DNA of 64,000 nt from Streptomyces cupreus (GTDB lineage: Bacteria; Actinomycetota; Actinomycetes; Streptomycetales; Streptomycetaceae): NCBI RefSeq assembly GCF_014257025.1, contig NZ_JACMSF010000001.1:1-64000 (forward strand), in the 5' to 3' direction. The position numbers and the translations under genes were made by a program. Below are positions 18,437 through 26,866 of the stretch, piece by piece (the first letter of the stretch is position 1; each line of letters starts with the position of its first letter). A model generated the notes under the pieces. The model was not told where the DNA came from and did not search any database. It worked only from the letters and a program-made list of their open reading frames with translations.

Positions 18437-19470
18437 TGTCCACGCGCCGGTGGCCCCAGTGGACGCCGAGGCGGGCTCTCGGGACGGACACCCGGCCACG
18501 CCGTCGGTGGCTGCGCCGTCTGCTGATATGCCTGGTCGTCGCCGTGCTCGCGCTGCTCGGGCTCGGCGCCGGCAGTGTCTGGTGGGCCACCGATCACTAC
18601 GGCGACCAGGTCACCCGCATACCCGACGCTTTTCCCGACGGCCCACGGCCCGAGACCAGCGACGGCACCACTTTCCTGCTGGCCGGTCTCGACAGCCGCT
18701 CCCCGAAGCCGACCACCGGAGACGGCGCCGCAGCCGACCTGTGGAAGTTCGGCGCCCAGCGCAGCGACACGCTGATGCTGGTGCATCTCGCTCCGGGGGA
18801 GCGCGAGTCGTACACGGTGTCGATACCACGCGACAGCTGGGTGCCCATCCCCGGACACGGAACCGCGAAGATCAACGCCGCGTTCTCCTGGGGAGGCCCC
18901 TCACTCCTCGTCCAGACGGTCGAGGAGCTCACCGCGGTCAGGATCGATCATTTCGCCGTCATCGACTGGCACGGCTTCAGGTCCCTCACCGACGCGGTCG
19001 GCGGTGTGCCGATCACCGTCCACGAGAGTTCCTACGACCCGGAGCAGCAAAAGCACTTCAAGGCGGGCACCCACACCATGAGCGGCCAGGAGGCGCTCTC
19101 CTACGTGCGCCAGCGCCACGGTCTGCCCGGCGGGGAGCTGGACCGGATCAAGCGGCAGCAGGAGTTCCTGCGCAGCCTCGTCGGCCAGATCCGCGACGAC
19201 GCGAGTATCACCAGCCCGCTGAAGGTCGACCGGATGCTCGACGCGATCACCGGCACCGTGAGCGTCGATGACCAGCTGTCCAACAGCGACCTGCGTGACC
19301 TCGTGCTCGGTCTGCGCCATCTGGGCTCCGCGGACGCCCACTTCACCACCGCGCCGATCATCAGGTCGGACCTGATCGACGGCCAGTACGTCCTGATCCT
19401 CGACCGGGACGGCTTGCGGAAGCTGTGCCGCGGGATCGAGACGGGACAGCCGCCCAGCACCGGGAAGTGA
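18436..19470 (+). CDS. LytR-CpsA-Psr (LCP) family glycopolymer ligase
   Basis: About 344 residues. A basic N-terminus and single membrane anchor (LLICLVVAVLALLGLGAGSVWW) precede the extracytoplasmic LCP domain. Conserved blocks are FLLAGLDSR, RSDTLMLVHLAPGERES, VSIPRDSWVPIPGHGTAKIN, and the late ALSYVRQRHGLPGGELDRI. LCP proteins move lipid-linked polysaccharide onto peptidoglycan C6-OH groups. I use ATG 18436, whose A is the last base of the upstream TGA and which lies 6 bases after GGAGGG; GTG 18433 is too close. Its place in the cluster suggests that the product is wall-anchored. Confidence 0.93.
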   Translation: MSTRRWPQWTPRRALGTDTRPRRRWLRRLLICLVVAVLALLGLGAGSVWWATDHYGDQVTRIPDAFPDGPRPETSDGTTFLLAGLDSRSPKPTTGDGAAADLWKFGAQRSDTLMLVHLAPGERESYTVSIPRDSWVPIPGHGTAKINAAFSWGGPSLLVQTVEELTAVRIDHFAVIDWHGFRSLTDAVGGVPITVHESSYDPEQQKHFKAGTHTMSGQEALSYVRQRHGLPGGELDRIKRQQEFLRSLVGQIRDDASITSPLKVDRMLDAITGTVSVDDQLSNSDLRDLVLGLRHLGSADAHFTTAPIIRSDLIDGQYVLILDRDGLRKLCRGIETGQPPSTGK

Positions 19471-19479
19471 GGCAGGCAA

Positions 19480-21030
19480 GTGCGCCACTGGGACATGGCC
19501 GGCATACGCGGCACAGCGGCCGACACCCCGGCCCGGAGTCTCTTCTCCGGCATGGGCTTCAGCGCACTGGCTCAGATGGCACCCCTGCTCACCAACCTGG
19601 CGCTCACGCCCTACCTGATCCATCAGCTGGGGCTCGACAGGTTCGGTGTATGGGCACTGATCCTGGTCTTCCTGACCACCCTCACGGTGCTGGACGGTGG
19701 AGTCGGCGCGTCCCTGGCGCGCTTCTACGCCTACCACGGCGCCCGAGGCGACCGGGAAGGCACCGGGCGGCTGGTCGTCGGCTCGCTGGTGCTCTTCCTC
19801 GGACTGGGCGCGCTCGTCACCGGGCTCACCGTGCTGACCGGTCCCGCCCTCGTGTCCGCTCTGGACGTACCACCGCGACTGGCGCGAGAAGCTCAGCAGC
19901 TGTTGCTGGCCCTCGGCCCTCTCCTCGCCCTGGCCCTGGCCTCCAACTCCGCGATCGCGCTGCTGCAGGCGAACGCCCGCTTCCGCAGCCTGGCGGCTGT
20001 CAGCGGGGGATCGTGTCTGACGTACGCCGTCGCCGTTGTGATCGTCGTCGACCGCGGGCAGGACCTGCCGCTGCTCGCGGTGCTGACCACCATCAGGTAC
20101 CTGCTGGTGGTGGTCGGTGGCTTCTGGGCAGGGGCACGGCACATCCGTATCGGGCGACCGCTGCTGCCCCGACCGACCGAGCGACGCGACTTCGCCGGAT
20201 ACGCCTCCCGTATGCAGTTGTCGGGCTTCACCGTCTTCCTCAACGGGGAGATCGACGCGCTGGTGATCGCCGCACTGCTGCCGGTGCGCTACGTGGGTGT
20301 CTACGCCGCCGGGTACCAGGCGGCGACCGCCCTCCGCAGCCTGCCGCTCTATGCCTTCCCTCCGATCCTCACCCGGATGACGCACGTCTATGCCGCGCGG
20401 GGGCTCGCCGGAGCGGTGCGGGAGTTCCATGTCCTGCAGTCCCGCTGGCTGCCGGCGGTTCTCACGTACGGGGCGGTGACGACCACCGCGGTGGGCCTGG
20501 CGGTCCAGGTGTGGCTGGGCACCGAGCTGGCCCTGAGCGGAGCGGTGGCCGCGGTCCTGCTGGCCGGATACGCCGTGCAGGTGGCATTCACCGGCATGCG
20601 TACCTGCTTTGTCCGAGCGGTCGGCCGCCCTGGGCTCGAGACCCGCTACTCCTGGTGTTCGACGGCGGTGAACCTCGCACTCACGGTGCCACTGACCCTG
20701 CTGTTCGGCGTTGTCGGAGTCGTCCTCGCCACCTCGATCGGCATCATGACGGGCTCCCTGTACTTCGTCGTCCTGTGCCGACGGCTGGCCCATCTGAGGG
20801 AGCAGCGCCTGCCGAAACGCTGGCTGCCGGCGACCGGGCTGGCGGTGATCACGGCCGGTCTCGGGGAGCTACTGGTGCTGAGGCTGGGGTGGCACGGCGC
20901 GCTGCCCCTGCTGCTGGCCGGACTCCCGGTGCTCGTCGGCCTCGGCGCCGCGTGGCCGTTGCTCGCCCGCGAGCTCACACGAGGTCCCCGTACGGCGCCG
21001 CACATGCCCGTGAAGGAGAAGACGTCATGA
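19480..21030 (+). CDS. Wzx-type lipid-linked oligosaccharide flippase
   Basis: A 516-residue integral membrane protein with about 12-14 hydrophobic helices. It is of the polysaccharide exporter branch of the MOP superfamily, beginning LTNLALTPYLIHQLGLDRFG and LDGGVGASLARFYAYHGA. It should flip undecaprenyl-diphosphate-linked repeat units across the membrane. It starts at GTG 19480, 9 bp after the LCP stop; ATG 19495 is an alternative. The stop overlaps the next start by 4 bp. Wzx with the Wzy-like polymerase (26838) and the Wzz-like protein (28245) defines a Wzx/Wzy pathway. Confidence 0.88.
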   Translation: MRHWDMAGIRGTAADTPARSLFSGMGFSALAQMAPLLTNLALTPYLIHQLGLDRFGVWALILVFLTTLTVLDGGVGASLARFYAYHGARGDREGTGRLVVGSLVLFLGLGALVTGLTVLTGPALVSALDVPPRLAREAQQLLLALGPLLALALASNSAIALLQANARFRSLAAVSGGSCLTYAVAVVIVVDRGQDLPLLAVLTTIRYLLVVVGGFWAGARHIRIGRPLLPRPTERRDFAGYASRMQLSGFTVFLNGEIDALVIAALLPVRYVGVYAAGYQAATALRSLPLYAFPPILTRMTHVYAARGLAGAVREFHVLQSRWLPAVLTYGAVTTTAVGLAVQVWLGTELALSGAVAAVLLAGYAVQVAFTGMRTCFVRAVGRPGLETRYSWCSTAVNLALTVPLTLLFGVVGVVLATSIGIMTGSLYFVVLCRRLAHLREQRLPKRWLPATGLAVITAGLGELLVLRLGWHGALPLLLAGLPVLVGLGAAWPLLARELTRGPRTAPHMPVKEKTS

Positions 21031-22247
21031 CCCCGACAGCCTCGGAAAGGACCGGCGACACGCGGTCCAAGCGTGTCCTGATCGTCGCTCAGCTCGACGG
21101 CTACGCGAACAGCGTCAAGCCGCTGGCCATCGAGCGGTTCCTGCGGGAGCAGGGTCACGACGTGCACCTGGTGGACACCTGCTGCCTGGCGCGTGCGTCC
21201 AACACCCGCAGCTCCCTCGGGCGGATGCTCCCGGGGTCCCCGCGCCCCGGCAAGCTGGCGCTGTACGCGAATGACGTCGCGTCCAAGGTGCTCACCCGAC
21301 GGTGGGGCTTCGGGCGACGTCACCTCTCGTACTACGTGCTGCTGACGGATCACCATCTGCGTCGGCGCATTCTCAGAGCCGATCTGGCACTTGACGACTT
21401 CGACCTCGTCATCTGCGAGACCCCCTATGACGCGGGTCTGCTGACGACAGCTACGTCGGCCGAGACTCTCTACGACTGCCCCAACCCGTGGGCCGACGAG
21501 GTACTCCACGAGGGCCGGCTCACCGGACGACAGCACAGGAAGTTCCGCCGCTGGGAAAAGGACTTCCTCGATAAAATGGCGTACCTGTCGTTCTCCTGGG
21601 AGACCTACGGCCGCTATGCCAAGGCCCGGTACGGGATCAGCGGGGACAACTTCCTTCAGCTCAACTGGGGTTGTACGCCCTCGGCCGACCGGGCGCGGTT
21701 CGCCCGGCCGCCGCGTGTGGTCTACCTCGGTTCGCTCAGTGGGCAGTTCATCAACCTCCCCCTGCTCGCACGGCTGTGTCGGCTGTATCCGCACATCGAC
21801 GTGTACGGCGGCCCTCCGCCGGACCCGTCCCTCGGGCTCCCCTACCGTGGCTACACGGCTCCCGAGGTCCTGAGCGAGTACCAGTTCGGCCTGATCACCT
21901 GCACGCGGGACCCGATCCGCGAAGAGGGCTTCTCCGCCAAGCATCTGCACTACCTGGCGTACGGGCTCCCCGTCCTGGTCCCGGCGTGGCGGCGCCACCT
22001 CGACCTGTTGCGTGGATCGGTGCCCTATACCGAGGAGGACTTCACCACCGCCATCGACACGTTGAGCCATGAGGAACGGTGGCGTGCGGTCGCCGACGAG
22101 GCGTACGAACAGGCTCGGCAGCTGGACTGGAACCGGACCCTGGAGCCGCTTCGGCGGTTGCTGGACGGATCGCTCCGGCGGCCCGGGCCCGAAACCTCGT
22201 CGCCGGTGCCTCACGAGTCGTCCGGCCGGACGGGGGGTGCGCGATGA
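21027..22247 (+). CDS. glycosyltransferase, GT-B fold
   Basis: 406 residues. The N-terminal Rossmann half starts RVLIVAQLDGYANSVKPLAI. The C-terminal half has VVYLGSLSGQFINLPLL, VYGGPPPDPSLG and the EEGFSAKHLHYLAYGLPVLVP donor-site segment typical of GT4-like enzymes. It adds a sugar to a lipid-linked intermediate in the cytoplasm; donor and acceptor cannot be predicted. ATGA overlaps join it to both neighbours, so it is translated as part of the 17150-25601 operon. Confidence 0.82.
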   Translation: MTPTASERTGDTRSKRVLIVAQLDGYANSVKPLAIERFLREQGHDVHLVDTCCLARASNTRSSLGRMLPGSPRPGKLALYANDVASKVLTRRWGFGRRHLSYYVLLTDHHLRRRILRADLALDDFDLVICETPYDAGLLTTATSAETLYDCPNPWADEVLHEGRLTGRQHRKFRRWEKDFLDKMAYLSFSWETYGRYAKARYGISGDNFLQLNWGCTPSADRARFARPPRVVYLGSLSGQFINLPLLARLCRLYPHIDVYGGPPPDPSLGLPYRGYTAPEVLSEYQFGLITCTRDPIREEGFSAKHLHYLAYGLPVLVPAWRRHLDLLRGSVPYTEEDFTTAIDTLSHEERWRAVADEAYEQARQLDWNRTLEPLRRLLDGSLRRPGPETSSPVPHESSGRTGGAR

Positions 22248-23350
22248 CGGATGATCGCTTCCTGCGCCCACGCCGCGACCAGGATCAGACGTGCCCACCG
22301 GCCGCCGGCATGAGCAAGGCGCCCGGGCGTCCGGCGGCCGTCGACGTCGTGATCGTCAACTGGAACACCGGACGCCACCTCGGCAACTGTCTGCACTCCA
22401 TCGCCCGAGCCGACCAGTCATCGCTCCGCGTCAGCGAGGTGGTGGTCGTCGACAACGCGTCGAGTGACGGCTCCGACCGCGGCCTTCATGTCCCCGGACT
22501 TCCGCTGCGGGTGGTGCGGAACACGGTCAACCGAGGCTTCGCTTCCGCCTGCAACCAGGGAGCGGCACTCGGCGACGCCGACTTGCTGCTCTTCCTGAAC
22601 CCGGACACCGAGTTGTATCCCGACACCTTGCGGGTCGTCGGTGAGTTTCTGCGGACACCGGGCGCGGAGAGCTTCGGGATCTTCGGGGCACGCATGGTGG
22701 ACGAGCACGGGCGCTCGCGGATCTCCTGTTCGAGGTTCCCCAGCCCGCGCATCTACCTCGGCAGGATGACAGGGCTCGACCGGCTGGTGCCCGCTCTCTT
22801 CCCGCCCCATCACCTGCGACCGGAGGAGTTGCCCCACTCGGGCCCTGTCGACCAGGTCATCGGTGCTTTCTTCCTGGTACGTCGGCCCCTGTTCACGGCA
22901 TTGAACGGCTTCGACGAGCGCTACTTCCTGTATCTGGAAGAAGTCGACTTCGCCTTGCGGGCAAGTCGGCTGAAGTGGCCCTCGTTCCACATCGGCGAAG
23001 CACGGGTCTATCACGCCGAGGAAGTGAGTTCCGCCCAACTCGGGCCGTGGCGACAGTATCTGGTGCTGTGCAGTCGCACCCGTTACATGTTCCAGCACTG
23101 GACGAAGCCCCAGGCGTGGCTGCTGACCGGCCTGAGTCTGGCCGTGGAACCGGCCGCACGGCTGGTGGGGGCGGCGCTGCGTGGACAACGCCCGGAACTG
23201 CGGGCCACGCTCGCCGTCTACTGGGAGTTCTTGCGCTGGCTGTGCAGCGGCCGCCGACGGAGCCCGCCCCTGCCCAAAACCGTGCCGGCAAGACAGAGCG
23301 CGGAGCCGCCACACGTGTCTGTGGTGCGAGGAAGGAAGCGATCGACATGA
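22244..23350 (+). CDS. glycosyltransferase family 2, WbbL/rhamnosyltransferase-like
   Basis: About 368 residues with a GT-A fold. Visible motifs are VDVVIVNWNTGRHLGNCL, VVVVDNASSDGS, LLLFLNPDTELYPDT (DxD-like NPDTE) and ALNGFDERYFLYLEEVDFAL (catalytic-base region). This set is typical of WbbL-type rhamnosyltransferases, which fits dTDP-sugar genes in the same cluster, but the donor is inferred. Start ATG 22244 overlaps the upstream stop. A less conserved C-terminal tail of about 80 residues with a hydrophobic patch may bind the membrane. Confidence 0.88.
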   Translation: MTDDRFLRPRRDQDQTCPPAAGMSKAPGRPAAVDVVIVNWNTGRHLGNCLHSIARADQSSLRVSEVVVVDNASSDGSDRGLHVPGLPLRVVRNTVNRGFASACNQGAALGDADLLLFLNPDTELYPDTLRVVGEFLRTPGAESFGIFGARMVDEHGRSRISCSRFPSPRIYLGRMTGLDRLVPALFPPHHLRPEELPHSGPVDQVIGAFFLVRRPLFTALNGFDERYFLYLEEVDFALRASRLKWPSFHIGEARVYHAEEVSSAQLGPWRQYLVLCSRTRYMFQHWTKPQAWLLTGLSLAVEPAARLVGAALRGQRPELRATLAVYWEFLRWLCSGRRRSPPLPKTVPARQSAEPPHVSVVRGRKRST

Positions 23351-24351
23351 GGATGCTCATCACCGGCGGCGCGGGGTTCATCGGCTCGCACCTGGTCGAC
23401 CACCTGCTCGCCCTGGGCCATGACGTGGTGGTGCTCGACGACTTCAGCACCGGCTCGCCGGCGAACCTCGTTCACGTGGCCGACGCCGTGACCGCGGTGC
23501 GGGGTTCGATCCTCGACGAGGCCACGGTGGAGCGGGTGACGAAAGGCTGCGACACCGTCTTCCATCTGGCCGCCGCGGTCGGCGTGCACACCGTCGTGGA
23601 CCGGCCGCTGGAGTCACTGCGCATGAATCTGCTGGGCACCGGGACCGTGCTGGAGGCCGCCCGGCGCCACGGGGCGCGGCTGCTGCTCGCCTCCTCGTCC
23701 GAGGTGTACGGCAAGAACGCCAAGGACAGCCTCAACGAGGACGACGACCGCGTCCTCGGCTCACCGCTCAAGAGCCGCTGGGCATACGCCGCGGCCAAGG
23801 GGCTCGACGAGCTGATGGCGTACTGCTACTGGCGTGAGCACGGCCTGCGGGCCGTCATGGTGCGGCCGTTCAATGTCGTCGGTCCCCGGCAGACCGGTCG
23901 CTACGGCATGGTCGTACCGACCCTCGTCGGGCAGGCGCTGGCCGGCCTGCCGCTCACCGTCCACGGCGACGGCACCCAGCGGCGGTGCTTCTGCGCGGTC
24001 GGCGACATCGTCCCCGCACTGGTGGCTCTGGCGATGGAAGACCGCGCGTACGGCCGTGTGTTCAACCTCGGCGGTACGGAGGAGGTGTCCGTCCGAGAGC
24101 TCGCCGACCGTGTCCTGCGCGTCACCGGGTCGGACAGCCCGGTCGTCCACATCCCGTACGAGCATGCCTACGGTCCCGGCTTCGAGGACATGGCGCGCCG
24201 GATGCCCGACACGACCAGGGCACGCGAACTGATCGGATTCCGGCCGCGGACGGGCCTCGACGAAATGATCGCGGCAGTGGCGGCCGACCGGGGCGGACGC
24301 GTCCGCGACGCCGTGGGCGCCGTGGGCGCCATGCACAAGGAGTCCAGATGA
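23347..24351 (+). CDS. NAD-dependent nucleotide-sugar epimerase/dehydratase
   Basis: About 334 residues of the extended short-chain dehydrogenase family. It has the NAD loop MLITGGAGFIGSHLVDHLL, catalytic ASSSEVYGKN and YAAAK, and the C-terminal substrate domain VRPFNVVGPRQTGRYGMVVP. It resembles UDP-glucose/UDP-GlcNAc 4-epimerases or decarboxylating relatives; the exact reaction is not decidable. ATGA overlaps link it to the GT2 gene before it and the dehydrogenase after it. It therefore probably prepares or consumes the same UDP-sugar as that dehydrogenase. Confidence 0.85.
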   Translation: MRMLITGGAGFIGSHLVDHLLALGHDVVVLDDFSTGSPANLVHVADAVTAVRGSILDEATVERVTKGCDTVFHLAAAVGVHTVVDRPLESLRMNLLGTGTVLEAARRHGARLLLASSSEVYGKNAKDSLNEDDDRVLGSPLKSRWAYAAAKGLDELMAYCYWREHGLRAVMVRPFNVVGPRQTGRYGMVVPTLVGQALAGLPLTVHGDGTQRRCFCAVGDIVPALVALAMEDRAYGRVFNLGGTEEVSVRELADRVLRVTGSDSPVVHIPYEHAYGPGFEDMARRMPDTTRARELIGFRPRTGLDEMIAAVAADRGGRVRDAVGAVGAMHKESR

Positions 24352-25601
24352 CAGACCTCGCCGTGATCGGGCTCGGCTACGTCGGGCTGCCGCTGGCCCG
24401 GGAGTCGGCCGCGGTCGGACTGCACGTGGCCGGGTACGACGTGAACCACCGGGTGGTGGCGGGACTCAACGCGGGCCGGTCGCACGTGGACGACGTGTCC
24501 GACGCCGATGTGCGGGCCATGCTCGCCGCCGGTTTCACCGCCACCGATGAACCGTCTGTGCTGGGCACCGCGCAGGTGGTGGTGATCTGTGTACCGACGC
24601 CGCTCCATGCCGACGGCAGCCCGGACCTCGCGCCGGTCCGTCGGGCCACCGGTACGCTCGCTCCGTACGTCGGCCGGGGCATGCTCGTGGTGCTGGAGTC
24701 GACGACGTACCCGGGCACCACCGACGAGGTGGTCTGCCCGATCCTGGAGCAGGCCACGGGGCTGACCGCCGGGCCGGATTTCCACCTGGCCTTCTCCCCT
24801 GAGCGGATCGACCCGGGCAACAAGGGCTTCGGGCTGCGCAACACACCCAAGGTGGTGGGCGGTCTCACGCCCGGCTGCGCCCAGGCCGCCGCCGCGTTCT
24901 ACGGCAAGATCTGCGACAGCGTGGTGGTGGCCAAGGGAACCCGTGAGGCGGAGATGGCCAAGCTGCTCGAGAACACCTACCGGAACGTCAACATCGCGCT
25001 GGTGAACGAACTCGTCATGGTCGCCCACGATCTGGACGTCGACCTGTGGGACGCGATCGCGTGCGCGGCCACGAAACCGTTCGGCTTCCAGTCCTTCCAC
25101 CCGGGGCCGGGCGTCGGAGGGCACTGCATCCCCGTCGACCCGAACTACCTGATCCACCAGGCCCGCACGGTCGGCAGCGCGGTGCGGCTGGTCGAACTGG
25201 CACAGGAGATCAACCGCGGGATGCCCGCGTACGTGGTCCGGCGCGCCGCCGAAGTGCTGTGCGGCATCGGCAAGCCGCTCAAGGGCGCCACCGTCCTGCT
25301 GGCCGGAGTGACATACAAAGCGGACGTCTCTGACTTGCGCGAGACGCCGGCACGCCCGATCGTACGGGGGCTGCGAGCCGAGTCGGCTGACCTCGTCTAC
25401 CACGATCCGTACGTGGATCGGTTCACCGTGGACGGCGAGCCGGTGTGCCGGGCGGCGAACATCGTTCAGGCCGCGGCGGCGGCCGACCTGACCATCCTCC
25501 TGCAGACCCACACGGCGTACGACCTGGACGCCATAGTGGCCGCCGCGCCGCTCACCCTGGACGCACGGGGCTACACCCGCTCGGGCGCCGAATTGCTGTA
25601 G
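24348..25601 (+). CDS. UDP-sugar 6-dehydrogenase, WbpA/TviB type
   Basis: About 417 residues. It oxidises C6 of a UDP-sugar (UDP-GlcNAc, UDP-ManNAc or UDP-Glc) twice, to the uronate. The NAD domain is LAVIGLGYVGLPLARESAAV. The central helix AEMAKLLENTYRNVNIALVN is typical of the WbpA/WecC branch, and the catalytic Cys is in PGPGVGGHCIPVDPNYL. The C-terminal domain has LLAGVTYKADVSDLRETP. It differs from the UGD at 35142, which is of the UDP-glucose type, so two uronates may be made. It is the last gene of the 17150 operon; 146 bp then separate it from the beta-helix gene. Confidence 0.9.
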   Translation: MTDLAVIGLGYVGLPLARESAAVGLHVAGYDVNHRVVAGLNAGRSHVDDVSDADVRAMLAAGFTATDEPSVLGTAQVVVICVPTPLHADGSPDLAPVRRATGTLAPYVGRGMLVVLESTTYPGTTDEVVCPILEQATGLTAGPDFHLAFSPERIDPGNKGFGLRNTPKVVGGLTPGCAQAAAAFYGKICDSVVVAKGTREAEMAKLLENTYRNVNIALVNELVMVAHDLDVDLWDAIACAATKPFGFQSFHPGPGVGGHCIPVDPNYLIHQARTVGSAVRLVELAQEINRGMPAYVVRRAAEVLCGIGKPLKGATVLLAGVTYKADVSDLRETPARPIVRGLRAESADLVYHDPYVDRFTVDGEPVCRAANIVQAAAAADLTILLQTHTAYDLDAIVAAAPLTLDARGYTRSGAELL

Positions 25602-25747
25602 CCCGGCCCCGAAAAGAGCGCACCTCGCAAAAACAGAGTCCTTGTCCGTGATATGTCAAGTCTGGCGATTCAGGAGGCTCGGGGTAGAGTGCGCTACTCG
25701 AGCGGTGCCGACCGCTGAAATTCTTCCATGCATACGGAGTTCCTGGT

Positions 25748-26866
25748 TTGTTCCGAGCGCAGAGATCACACTTGGAGATATTCTCCGGTTCCAGCCCTGT
25801 CTCCCGAAGGTCGATGTTGGCGATGGCGTCAATCCCTCTTCTAGCTGCAGGGCGACGCCCTTCCAGCAACAGCGGCAACGTTCTCGTAGCGGACTACGCT
25901 ACGCCTCAGTTGGCGGCCGACGCTGCCGTCGGCAAGCGCCTTGTCTTCCCGGCTGGGCGGACGTACACGGTCACATCGCTGTCGATTCCGTCCAACTGCT
26001 ACGTCGAGGGGAACGGTTCGATCCTGCGCTTCCCGGACAACTCCACCGCGTCGACCACGCAGAGCGACGCGATCCTGACGGTGAGTGGATCGGGTGTCAC
26101 GATTGACAACCTCAAGTTCGACGGGCGTGCGTCGAGCCAAGGAGCCACCTGGTCTCAATTCCGCCACTGCGTGAAGATCCATGGAAACTTCAGCAACGTG
26201 GTTGTCAAGAATTGCGAGTTCAGCAATATTATTGGTGACGGCGTCTATGTGAACATTGGAAGTTCCGCAAAGAATTGTGTTGTTGGGCCGAACAACACGT
26301 TCACGTCCGACCACTTCAACCGGAACGGTGTTTCCATCGTCACCGGTACGCAGATCGAGGTGTACAACAACACCTTTGTCAAGTGTTCGCGCTCCGGGAT
26401 GCCTGGGCCGATCGACATTGAGCCCAACTCGTCCAGTGAGGCCCTGTCCGACGTATTTGTTCACCACAACACCATCGTCGGCGGTTCCGTGACCGGTTCG
26501 GGTACGCTGCCGGGCATCGTTTACAGCGGCTTCCAAAATGCGGCAGCCAACAACATCAATATCTACGAGAACAACATCAGTGGAACCAGGTTCACGCACG
26601 GCGTCATGATCATCGGCATCAGTGGCGGTCCGTTCAATGCCGCGAGGAACCTGAACGTCTACAGGAACAACATCCACGACATTGGAAGTGCGAACAGGTT
26701 CGGAGCCTGCATCAGTCACTACATCGGCGCGAATGTGTACGACAACACGTTCAACGGCATGCAGTGGGCCGTATACAACTACAAGGGTGCTCTGGGCACT
26801 TCGACCGGTAACACGTTCATCGGAGTGACAACGCCATTCACAAATGACGATCCGCGCTATGCGTAG
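25748..26866 (+). CDS. Tat-exported right-handed parallel beta-helix protein
   Basis: 372 residues. The N-terminal SRRSMLAMASIPLLAAG matches a twin-arginine signal, so it is exported folded. The rest is Asn-rich, with repeated NN(I/V/T)...N strands such as VYNNTFVKC, VHHNTIVGG, IYENNISG and VYRNNIHDIG. This is the ladder pattern of pectate-lyase-like beta-helices, which bind, cleave or epimerise polysaccharides. I recognise no catalytic signature. The TTG start has GGAG 9 bases upstream. Its third positions are visibly more A/T-rich than the neighbours', suggesting transfer. The 3' end overlaps the polymerase gene tail to tail by 29 bp. Confidence 0.8.
   Translation: MFRAQRSHLEIFSGSSPVSRRSMLAMASIPLLAAGRRPSSNSGNVLVADYATPQLAADAAVGKRLVFPAGRTYTVTSLSIPSNCYVEGNGSILRFPDNSTASTTQSDAILTVSGSGVTIDNLKFDGRASSQGATWSQFRHCVKIHGNFSNVVVKNCEFSNIIGDGVYVNIGSSAKNCVVGPNNTFTSDHFNRNGVSIVTGTQIEVYNNTFVKCSRSGMPGPIDIEPNSSSEALSDVFVHHNTIVGGSVTGSGTLPGIVYSGFQNAAANNINIYENNISGTRFTHGVMIIGISGGPFNAARNLNVYRNNIHDIGSANRFGACISHYIGANVYDNTFNGMQWAVYNYKGALGTSTGNTFIGVTTPFTNDDPRYA

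Noticed and set aside
25602..25747. Promoter before the beta-helix gene (TAGAGT at 25685)
   Set aside because: A -10-like hexamer is present but no acceptable -35 box lies 17-18 bp upstream, so it was not called.
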